In this document: one piece after another, positions 1-5,481 of the stretch
Layout of the letters: each line of letters begins with the position of its first letter
Numbering within the stretch: position 1 is the first letter of the stretch
Origin: Methanobacteriota archaeon
GTDB taxonomy: Archaea; Thermoplasmatota; Poseidoniia; Poseidoniales; Poseidoniaceae
NCBI GenBank assembly: GCA_002727515.1
Contig: PBXF01000002.1
Span: forward strand, 19,866-25,346
Direction of reading: 5' to 3'
DNA: 5,481 nt
Translations under genes and position numbers: made by a program
The notes under the pieces: generated by a model
The model's input: only the letters and a program-made list of their open reading frames with translations
Told to the model about the DNA's origin: nothing
The model's database searches: none

Positions 1-2592
1 CTTTGTATTCTAATATTGATGGTTAGGGGCATTATTGACATTCCAATTTTGGACGCATATTCGATCTACGCTGTAATTAGCGCATTGATTACAATGGCGT
101 TAATTTTGAATTACCAGCAATCAGTGTCTGACCACGTTTTATGGGTTGGCTCCATTGTAGTAGTTATTTTACTCACGCTTCTAGTCGATGCTCAAAGCAT
201 AGAGGGCGGAAGAAATTTGTTAATTTTACAATCTGTAGTCTGGGTGGGCTTAGGATGGCTCTCCTTACAGAGAGAGTCACCTTCTTTGGCCGGAACTGCA
301 ATAATTGCCCCATGGATTTGGATTCTATTCTTGGCTGGTAATTTGGAAAGTAAGATAATTTCTAATGATTTAATTCCAATTAGTATCAATGAATATGACT
401 TATCGGGATATATGCTAATGTTGGTTCTGGTTCAAATTCCTATTAATCTCCGTCTTGGTGAGAGTGCGATAAATTTAGCTGGAAGATTCACTGGAGCATC
501 AGAATTGTCTGCAAGATTACGCGATAGCGGCTACCTCAAATTATGGAATTTAGGGTTTGCAATCAGTTTACTAACCATAGTGCTGGTAACTAGTCCTGAT
601 ATTTTGCCTGCAATAGGCCTCGTATTGGTAATGGGAACATTGGCTATATCGCATTCAATAATCATCTATTTTGAGAAACATCAAGGAACTCCCAGAATTC
701 TACTGATAACTTGGGGAATTGCTGCACTAATTATGCAATGGAGATATGGTTATACTTCTATTTGGATAAGTATTCTAACTATTTGTTCAGTACTAATTAT
801 GGTTCCAGCAGAAAAAAATTACCGAGAATTCTTACAAGGAGATGCAATATCTGATGATAAAATTCTTCCAGATTATTTGATTACTACCACACTTGGATTT
901 ATCTCAGCGATGCTATTGATATTTGCACTTGACCAAACAATTACCAATCCACTCACTGAGAGCACGTGGCTTCCCGAAGGAAAAGAAAATCTGAGAATAT
1001 CGGGCTTTGTTGCCTTCATAGCAGTCTGCGCATTATATCTTCCTAGAGCCTCAAAGTTGGAAAAATTATTACCATCTGCAATAATGTCCCTATCCGTAAT
1101 CATAATTCTAGCGATTACCTCGAATGCGTATGGAGATGATATACTAACAATCGTTACTGGAACTTTCTTTGTATTGTGCGGTGCATGGTTAGCTGCCCAA
1201 GGCGAAATTCGCTCAAGGATGAAAGAGGTCTCGAAGCGAGATGAAAGAATAGAACGTTACGAAGAAGAGATACAAGAAATTACAGAAAAGGTGGAAGACT
1301 CGGATACAAATATTCGAATGATTAATCCAGAATTAATTCAATTGGCTGAAAAACAGAAGATTCGCTCACGAAGAAGGTCTGCAACCGGCGAATACGATTT
1401 GATAGTTGGTGATATCCAACATAAGCCAACAATAGTTGTCTCCTTTATCTGTGTAACAATGCTATTCGGCATCTACATCGCTTGGGTTTCAGCAACCTCT
1501 CTTGCGACAATAGCAGTTTCATCGTTCATTGCGATTTTATTCATCGGAATCGCTAGATGGAGGGCTCAACAGGTAAACCTCAATCTTCCAGATATTATGG
1601 GCATTGAATCCCCTGTCGCGATTTCAATGATTGGTCTTACACTCATTCAAATTGCAGGACGGCTGGGCGATAAAAGGGTCTCATTAGACTACCAATGGGA
1701 AATTCTAATTCTATTAGGCGCTCTAATAGTTCTAGGAATAATTTCTCTTGTTGGAAGAAAAGATCTCGGATTGAGGATACCTTCAGTACTCGAAGGGATT
1801 GTATTGTTGCTTATCTCATCACGAATTCTTACATCATTGATGGGCATAGATGAAATCCAACCTTCTCCATTTGAATTTTCAACCTCATCTTGGACTATCC
1901 CTGTTTGGTCAGTTGAAGTGTTTTTATTGAGCGCAGTACTACTTTTCGAGTGGGTTGAATCCGAGAGAATTAAACGTGATTTAGGAGACCATAGAGGTGC
2001 TGGCGGAAGATTTGCTTGGTCTGCAATGATAGTGGTGGTTTCATTCGGTTTAGCGGGAATACTCGCTTGTCTCCTAACAATCAAGAATTCAATTAGGTGG
2101 AAACAACCTGCGATTTTGGTTGGTATAGCAATGTTCATGCCGTTTAGCTGGAATGCTTTAGGCGACTGGGTAAATCTGATAGAAGACACTACCTCATTGT
2201 TTATGATCGCATTAGGAATAATTTCAATTCTTATCTCAGTTTATGTCATTATTTCAAAACAACAAGTATGGCTTGCAGCATTATTGTGCAGTGCCCATAT
2301 TCTAATTCCTAGTGGTTCATTTGGATATTACGAACAAACTTCCGTTCTATTGATGGCCATGGTGACCTTACTATCCACGTCTTCTTGGCTGATTGGAATC
2401 ATTACATTGCGTAGAAGTTGGCGAATTATAGGGGCAATTGATCTCATTCTGGCCTGGATAATAGCAGGTTTCTTATTGCTTGGAGGCGCTTCCCAATCTA
2501 CAATATTGATAATGCTGATAGTTACAGCGATACTACTTGGATTAGTTACTTGGCTAGGGCAAGAATATGAAGATGAAATTGCAAATACATAA
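1..2592 (+). CDS. Large multi-pass membrane protein of unknown function, probably 5'-partial
   Basis: I do not recognise this family. Numbering from the TTG at base 16 (ATG follows at 19) gives 858 residues. The frame has no stop back to base 1, and the codons before base 16 encode hydrophobic residues (LCILI), so translation may begin outside the window. The protein has roughly 25 hydrophobic segments: about 13 between residues 15 and 395, and about 12 between 472 and 847. Between the two sets lies a strongly charged segment (about 396-470) with a heptad-like, Glu/Lys/Arg-rich stretch (RIERYEEEIQEITEKVED, 411-428), then a basic patch (IRSRRRS, 449-455). By the positive-inside rule this linker is probably cytoplasmic and may form a coiled coil. 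I see no ATPase, protease, glycosyltransferase or transporter signature and no signal peptide. The C-terminus is short and acidic (YEDEIANT). A role as scaffold, transporter or envelope enzyme would be a guess. The coding status is firm because of length and consistent membrane topology. Confidence 0.9.
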   Translation, partial: LCILILMVRGIIDIPILDAYSIYAVISALITMALILNYQQSVSDHVLWVGSIVVVILLTLLVDAQSIEGGRNLLILQSVVWVGLGWLSLQRESPSLAGTAIIAPWIWILFLAGNLESKIISNDLIPISINEYDLSGYMLMLVLVQIPINLRLGESAINLAGRFTGASELSARLRDSGYLKLWNLGFAISLLTIVLVTSPDILPAIGLVLVMGTLAISHSIIIYFEKHQGTPRILLITWGIAALIMQWRYGYTSIWISILTICSVLIMVPAEKNYREFLQGDAISDDKILPDYLITTTLGFISAMLLIFALDQTITNPLTESTWLPEGKENLRISGFVAFIAVCALYLPRASKLEKLLPSAIMSLSVIIILAITSNAYGDDILTIVTGTFFVLCGAWLAAQGEIRSRMKEVSKRDERIERYEEEIQEITEKVEDSDTNIRMINPELIQLAEKQKIRSRRRSATGEYDLIVGDIQHKPTIVVSFICVTMLFGIYIAWVSATSLATIAVSSFIAILFIGIARWRAQQVNLNLPDIMGIESPVAISMIGLTLIQIAGRLGDKRVSLDYQWEILILLGALIVLGIISLVGRKDLGLRIPSVLEGIVLLLISSRILTSLMGIDEIQPSPFEFSTSSWTIPVWSVEVFLLSAVLLFEWVESERIKRDLGDHRGAGGRFAWSAMIVVVSFGLAGILACLLTIKNSIRWKQPAILVGIAMFMPFSWNALGDWVNLIEDTTSLFMIALGIISILISVYVIISKQQVWLAALLCSAHILIPSGSFGYYEQTSVLLMAMVTLLSTSSWLIGIITLRRSWRIIGAIDLILAWIIAGFLLLGGASQSTILIMLIVTAILLGLVTWLGQEYEDEIANT

Positions 2593-2603
2593 CACTTAAT
2601 TGC

Positions 2604-2609
2604 TTTTTT
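2604..2609 (+). terminator. Possible oligo-T transcription terminator after the membrane protein gene
   Basis: Six consecutive T residues lie 12 bases past the TAA stop, with no clear hairpin before them. Archaeal RNA polymerase can terminate at short U-tracts without a stem, so this is a reasonable but weak terminator. It falls between the stop codon and the TATA-like box of the next gene, which fits separate transcription units. Confidence 0.35.
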
Positions 2610-2636
2610 CAGTTTGAACTAATGGAAATCCCTACA

Positions 2637-2645
2637 GAAAATATA
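2637..2645 (+). promoter_or_regulatory. BRE/TATA-like archaeal promoter of the methyltransferase gene
   Basis: The stretch GAAAATATA sits about 54 bases upstream of the ATG at 2696. It resembles a purine/A-rich BRE joined to a TATA box. Initiation about 25 bases downstream would start the mRNA near 2667 and leave a leader of about 29 nt. An AGGG at 2687-2690, five bases before the ATG, could act as a weak Shine-Dalgarno site. A/T-rich boxes are common by chance in this DNA, so confidence is moderate. Confidence 0.4.
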
Positions 2646-2695
2646 GCGCCTTCTGCTTAAGAAGTATTCAAGACCTATTCTAATTTAGGGACATC

Positions 2696-3334
2696 ATGGG
2701 CTTCTGGAAGAATCGTTGGCAGTCACAACAAATTGGATGGCATCGAGCAGAGTATAACGATTCGATGGTCAAACATTGGCCCTCTCTTGAAATTTCAGAT
2801 GGAAGTGAAGTATTAGTTCCTCTGTGTGGTAAATCTCTTGACATGCTCTGGTTAGCAAACCAAGGGCATGAAGTAGTAGGTTTGGAAATGGTTGAACAAG
2901 CAGTTCAAACCTTTTTTCAGGAAAATGAATTAGAAACCAAGAGCGTCAAATTAGGAAATCACATTCAACATTCGAGTCCTCCATTTACAATATTCCAAGG
3001 TGATTTTTTCGAGTTAAAAGAAGGAACAGTAAATGCGGATGCTTGGTATGACCGGGCCGCAATGATTGCAATACCCTTGGACTCAAGGAAAGCGTATGTA
3101 GATCAACTTCGTAAACAAACCAAACCCAACGCAGTTGGATTATTGATTACCTTTGCATATCCGCAAAAAGAAATGGAGGGGCCACCATTCGCATTACATG
3201 ATGAACATGTTTTCGAGTTATTTTCAAATGGATTTGAAGTTGAATGTTTGGAGAATATTGATTTGGGAGACGAAAAAGAAAGAGGTCTGACCAGCGTAAC
3301 ATCATCAGTTTTTAGAATCAAAAGGCTAGCATAA
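2696..3334 (+). CDS. tpm: Thiopurine S-methyltransferase family protein (TPMT, bacterial type)
   Basis: This is a soluble, SAM-dependent methyltransferase of 212 residues, close to the roughly 218 of bacterial TPMTs. The family signatures occur in order. They are the N-terminal FWKNRW (3-8) and IGWH (13-16), and the long SAM-binding motif VPLCGKSLDMLWLANQGHE (41-59) running into VVGLEM (60-65). A DFFEL segment (103-107), YDRAAMIAIP (118-127), GPPF (162-165) and a C-terminal RGLTSVTSSVF (196-206) complete the set. The start at 2696 puts FWKNRW where the family has it. In bacteria these enzymes methylate thiopurines and other thiols, and some methylate selenium and tellurium oxyanions to volatile products. 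The natural substrate here cannot be read from sequence. No neighbour is a metal or selenium gene. The gene has its own TATA-like box and stands 103 bases from the upstream gene. Because the family is mostly bacterial and eukaryotic, an archaeal copy suggests ancient transfer (inference). Confidence 0.95.
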   Translation: MGFWKNRWQSQQIGWHRAEYNDSMVKHWPSLEISDGSEVLVPLCGKSLDMLWLANQGHEVVGLEMVEQAVQTFFQENELETKSVKLGNHIQHSSPPFTIFQGDFFELKEGTVNADAWYDRAAMIAIPLDSRKAYVDQLRKQTKPNAVGLLITFAYPQKEMEGPPFALHDEHVFELFSNGFEVECLENIDLGDEKERGLTSVTSSVFRIKRLA

Positions 3335-3336
3335 TT

Positions 3337-3350
3337 TAGAAAATATATTA
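3337..3350 (+). promoter_or_regulatory. BRE/TATA-like archaeal promoter of the esterase gene
   Basis: TAGAAAATATATTA begins two bases after the stop of the methyltransferase gene. Its TATA-like core, at about 3341-3350, lies about 42 bases before the ATG at 3387. Initiation near 3370 would leave a leader of only about 17 nt, and I see no convincing Shine-Dalgarno motif in it. The element suggests that the esterase is transcribed independently of the methyltransferase despite the 52-base gap. Confidence 0.45.
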
Positions 3351-3386
3351 TCAGCGATTCGATTCAGGAATATCAAGTGGTAAACC

Positions 3387-4349
3387 ATGGTTAATTTTGG
3401 GCAGACATTTTTTCTAGCTTTGATTTTGATAACAATGCCTCTAGCAGGCTGTATTAACAACGATTCTAGCGTTGATAAATTAGAAAAAGCCGAGACATTG
3501 GTTGAAGTTCAAAACCCTTGTGCAGAACCCACTCAAGCAAATACACAGTCTTTGACTGCAGTCTTTGTTGATGGCGAAAAGAGGATGTTTAGGTTATCCA
3601 TTCCAAGCTCAGATGCTGGTGTAAGACTGCCGATAGTTATCGCATTCCATGGCGGCGGTGGCGCCGATGAGGATTTCCCGCAACAGAGTCAGTTTGATCA
3701 ACTTGGTGAACAAGAGAAATTCATCATGGTTTATGCAATAGCAGAAGAAGATAGGACTGCTGCTGAAGGCGAATGGTACCTTAATACGGCAGCAACATCT
3801 AGAGACGATAACGATTTTTCAGAGACAATAGTTGATGAGTTGTCTAAGGCATATTGCATAGATGAAGACAGGCTGTATGCCATTGGATATTCTTTAGGCT
3901 CAATGTATACATACGAAATAGCATGTCAATTGAATCACAGATTCGCTGCAGTAACATCCTTCGCTGGAACAATGCCGGTTGATCCTAAATCATGTAATTT
4001 GTCTGGAAGCGTAGCGGTATTACATATCCATGGTAAACTGGATTACATAGTTGATTACGATGAAGACTGGGATTGGAAAGAAGGAGAAATGGAAGGAGTT
4101 GGAACAATGAGCAACATACCTGGAATGATTGATTTCTGGGCTGATTTATCAAATTGTGAAACTGAAGATACACACGCTCATTTATTTGACGGAGATGAAG
4201 CAGAGCATGTAATTCACAGCGATTGTGACGGTGATGTTAGAATCGAACACTACGGCATGGAAGCCCAGGAACACACATGGCCCAATGAAGTAGACGGGAC
4301 AGCAACTTACAGGTTAATGTGGAACTACCTCAGCGAATTCACAAATTGA
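3387..4349 (+). CDS. Lipoprotein alpha/beta-hydrolase esterase, LpqC / PHB-depolymerase / feruloyl esterase-like
   Basis: The 320-residue protein is exported and probably lipid-anchored. A short hydrophobic signal (about 6-20) ends in a lipobox, PLAGC, with Cys22 as the anchor. After a linker comes an alpha/beta-hydrolase domain of the carbohydrate esterase 1 / polyhydroxybutyrate depolymerase type. It shows an oxyanion-hole motif HGGGG (88-92), a nucleophile elbow GYSLG with Ser169 (167-171), HIHGKLD with the likely acid Asp219 (213-219), and HTWPN with the likely catalytic His296 (296-300). The triad is therefore complete. Members hydrolyse ester bonds in short polyesters, feruloylated or acetylated polysaccharides, or similar substrates; which one is not visible here. 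Six further cysteines (45, 157, 180, 203, 257, 280) could form disulfides outside the cell. An acidic stretch follows Asp219 (about 224-236), and the protein is acidic overall. The start codon is supported by the position of the signal peptide. Confidence 0.92.
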   Translation: MVNFGQTFFLALILITMPLAGCINNDSSVDKLEKAETLVEVQNPCAEPTQANTQSLTAVFVDGEKRMFRLSIPSSDAGVRLPIVIAFHGGGGADEDFPQQSQFDQLGEQEKFIMVYAIAEEDRTAAEGEWYLNTAATSRDDNDFSETIVDELSKAYCIDEDRLYAIGYSLGSMYTYEIACQLNHRFAAVTSFAGTMPVDPKSCNLSGSVAVLHIHGKLDYIVDYDEDWDWKEGEMEGVGTMSNIPGMIDFWADLSNCETEDTHAHLFDGDEAEHVIHSDCDGDVRIEHYGMEAQEHTWPNEVDGTATYRLMWNYLSEFTN

Positions 4350-4405
4350 ACCCCCTAGCGTCAAAGACCGTTCTATCAATAAACCACAATGTGCCACGAG
4401 CATAC

Positions 4406-4882
4406 ATGGAAACTCGAGTCTTGTCTCAAGAAGATGTTGAATCTATTTGGACAATCAACGAACAAGGCCTACCTGGAACAGGACAGGTTTCCAAGCAAGA
4501 AATTTCCACCTTGTTAGAAATATCAACACTATCACTTGGTGAATTTAGAGATGAGGAATTGATTGGATTTGTGATATGCCTGTCTCCAGGGACTGATTAT
4601 GGCAGTCTAAACTATGCTTGGTTCAACGAAAAATTGGAATCATTCATTTACGTTGATAGAATTGCAGTATCACAAAACCACAGAGGAGAAGGCGTAGGCT
4701 CGCGATTATATGATCGTGTGATTTCGTACTCAAATGAAAATAAAATACCAATCGCTGCGGAAGTAAATTTAGAGCCACCTAACCCTGGTTCCATGAGGTT
4801 CCATCACCGATTTGATTTCAAGGAAGTCGGGGTTCTAAGACATAGAGAAAAATCAGTAACTATGCTCTTGCGAGATTTCTAG
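4406..4882 (+). CDS. GNAT family N-acetyltransferase (COG3818-like)
   Basis: This cytoplasmic acetyltransferase transfers acetyl from acetyl-CoA to an amine; the acceptor is unknown. With the ATG at 4406 it has 158 residues. The core GNAT motif A is clear: YVDRIAVSQNHRGEGVGSRLY (82-102), containing the pyrophosphate-binding signature R-G-E-G-V-G (93-98). Motif B follows as EVNLEPPNPGSMRFHHRFDF (119-138), a pattern I associate with COG3818-type predicted acetyltransferases. Asp137 takes the place of the Gly usual in the final GF of that motif. The frame is open further upstream to an ATG at 4319, but those extra 29 codons overlap the esterase gene by 31 bases and look unlike protein. ETRVLSQEDVESIW directly after the 4406 ATG is a typical GNAT beginning. 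A GTG at 4391 is an intermediate option. No Shine-Dalgarno is visible. A weak A/T stretch near 4373-4383 could drive a leaderless transcript; otherwise the gene is co-transcribed with the esterase 56 bases upstream. Confidence 0.9.
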   Translation: METRVLSQEDVESIWTINEQGLPGTGQVSKQEISTLLEISTLSLGEFRDEELIGFVICLSPGTDYGSLNYAWFNEKLESFIYVDRIAVSQNHRGEGVGSRLYDRVISYSNENKIPIAAEVNLEPPNPGSMRFHHRFDFKEVGVLRHREKSVTMLLRDF

Positions 4883-4918
4883 TTATATTATCAAGCAAAG
4901 TGCGCTGTGTATTAAAAG

Positions 4919-5481
4919 TCATTGTGGCATTGCAGATGTCAAACCAGGCAAAAACCGATCCGTCGTCGTTCCATCTCCGAGCTGACCGTATTGATTGGTT
5001 CCCCAACACGCTATATTTCCATCATCTAAATACGCACAAGTGGAATCATAGCCGCATGATATTTCCAGAACCTTTTGTCCTGATGGCATAGATATAACCA
5101 CTGGTGTTAGGGCGTTATTTGTTGTGCCATCACCGAGTTGGCCGAAACTGTTAGAGCCCCAACATTCCAAATCTCCATTATCATTCACAACACATTCATG
5201 CTCTCCATTTGTGCTGTCTCCTAAACTCTCCAATGATCCAGTAAGTGACGTTAGAGTTTGTATTGAAGGGGATGGATTAGGTTGACTAGAGGTTGTTGTA
5301 CCTTGTCCTAATTGTCCATGTGCATTCCTGCCCACGCAGAAAACCTGGTCGTGTATGTCAATCACACATGTGGTGTACCAACCTGTCGAAATGTGTTTTA
5401 CATCTACAAATTGAGTTAGTTTCGGGAGACTGGTATCAACAGTATCACCAAGCCCTAATTTGCCCCACGAATTAAATCCCC
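4919..5481 (-). CDS. RCC1-repeat beta-propeller protein, C-terminal part (5'-partial)
   Basis: The minus-strand frame is open from the right edge of the window to a TGA at 4919-4921, giving 186 residues of a longer protein. A GTG codon at 5365 is merely internal, because the repeat pattern continues upstream of it. Four RCC1-type repeats are visible, each centred on a W/V-G-x-N-x-x-G-x-L-G-x-G motif: GFNSWGKLGLG (1-11, cut by the edge), VGRNAHGQLGQGTT (49-62), WGSNSFGQLGDGTT (107-120) and WGTNQYGQLGDGTT (159-172). Each of the last three is preceded by a cysteine pair spaced C-x9-C (Cys38/48, 96/106, 148/158), which would staple neighbouring beta strands. That favours an extracytoplasmic location, although the signal peptide is outside the window. 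RCC1 propellers mediate protein or ligand binding. In prokaryotes these secreted versions have no established function, and nuclear Ran exchange does not apply. The last repeat stops 14 residues after its GT-T motif (DRFLPGLTSAMPQ), which is short for a full closing blade. Confidence 0.93.
   Translation of the reverse strand, partial: GFNSWGKLGLGDTVDTSLPKLTQFVDVKHISTGWYTTCVIDIHDQVFCVGRNAHGQLGQGTTTSSQPNPSPSIQTLTSLTGSLESLGDSTNGEHECVVNDNGDLECWGSNSFGQLGDGTTNNALTPVVISMPSGQKVLEISCGYDSTCAYLDDGNIACWGTNQYGQLGDGTTTDRFLPGLTSAMPQ

Noticed and set aside
1689..2189. 166-codon open frame on the minus strand inside the membrane protein gene
   Set aside because: It lies wholly antisense to a strongly supported membrane protein, its translation has no recognisable domain, and an AT-rich gene with few antisense stops can produce it by chance.
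2650..2664. Small inverted repeat CTTC...GAAG around CTTAAG near the expected transcription start of the methyltransferase gene
   Set aside because: The arms are only four bases long with a long loop, which is expected by chance; there is no second copy elsewhere to suggest an operator.
3103..3321. Minus-strand open frame opposite the methyltransferase gene
   Set aside because: It is a shadow of a gene with clear TPMT motifs and shows no motif of its own.
4900..5091. Plus-strand small open frame near the acetyltransferase end
   Set aside because: It overlaps the RCC1 repeat coding region on the opposite strand, where the repeat motifs are unmistakable. Its own product resembles nothing.
4938..5470. 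Recurrent motif in DNA that could suggest a tandem repeat or CRISPR-like array
   Set aside because: The recurrence comes from codons for the RCC1 motif G-Q-L-G-D-G-T. The spacing is irregular (about 150-175 bases) and the copies are diverged, so this is protein repetition.
5293..5475. Plus-strand 60-codon open frame near the right edge
   Set aside because: It is antisense to the RCC1 repeats, and the translation is low-information and cysteine/histidine-rich only because it mirrors the repeat codons.
1..5481. Search for a new defence, mobile or RNA-based system
   Set aside because: I saw no integrase, transposase, nuclease, toxin-antitoxin pair, tRNA, structured RNA or terminal repeats. Gaps between genes are at most 103 bases, and the window reads as a compact ordinary chromosome.

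Overview
The window looks like ordinary chromosomal DNA from an uncultivated marine archaeon. The best guess is Thermoplasmatota, Marine Group II or III (Poseidoniales and relatives). The signs are AT-rich coding sequence, A/T-rich BRE/TATA-like boxes about 40-55 bases upstream of start codons with weak or absent Shine-Dalgarno motifs, a short lipoprotein signal ending in LAGC, and a secreted-type RCC1-repeat protein with paired cysteines. This placement is inferred from style; there is no rRNA or other phylogenetic marker in the window.

Layout: (1) Bases 1-2592, + strand, carry a very large multi-pass membrane protein of unknown function, with about 25 hydrophobic segments split by one charged, coiled-coil-like cytoplasmic stretch. 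Its frame is open to the left edge, so its N-terminus may be missing. (2) Bases 2593-2695 hold a T-run that may terminate it and a TATA-like promoter for the next gene. (3) Bases 2696-3334, +, encode a bacterial-type thiopurine/thiol S-methyltransferase (TPMT). (4) After a second TATA-like box, 3387-4349, +, encode an exported lipoprotein esterase of the LpqC / PHB-depolymerase / feruloyl-esterase type with a complete catalytic triad. (5) Bases 4406-4882, +, encode a GNAT N-acetyltransferase resembling COG3818. (6) Convergent to it, 4919-5481, -, is the C-terminal part of an RCC1 beta-propeller protein whose N-terminus lies beyond the right edge.

The genes do not form an obvious pathway. The methyltransferase and the esterase each have their own promoter-like element, so they are probably separate units, with the acetyltransferase possibly co-transcribed behind the esterase. 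The esterase and the RCC1 protein are probably both cell-surface or secreted and would fit a heterotrophic lifestyle on particles or dissolved polymers. The methyltransferase would act on thiols, selenium or tellurium compounds in the cytoplasm. I found no CRISPR array, defence cassette, transposon, tRNA or rRNA. The least explained item is the large membrane protein.
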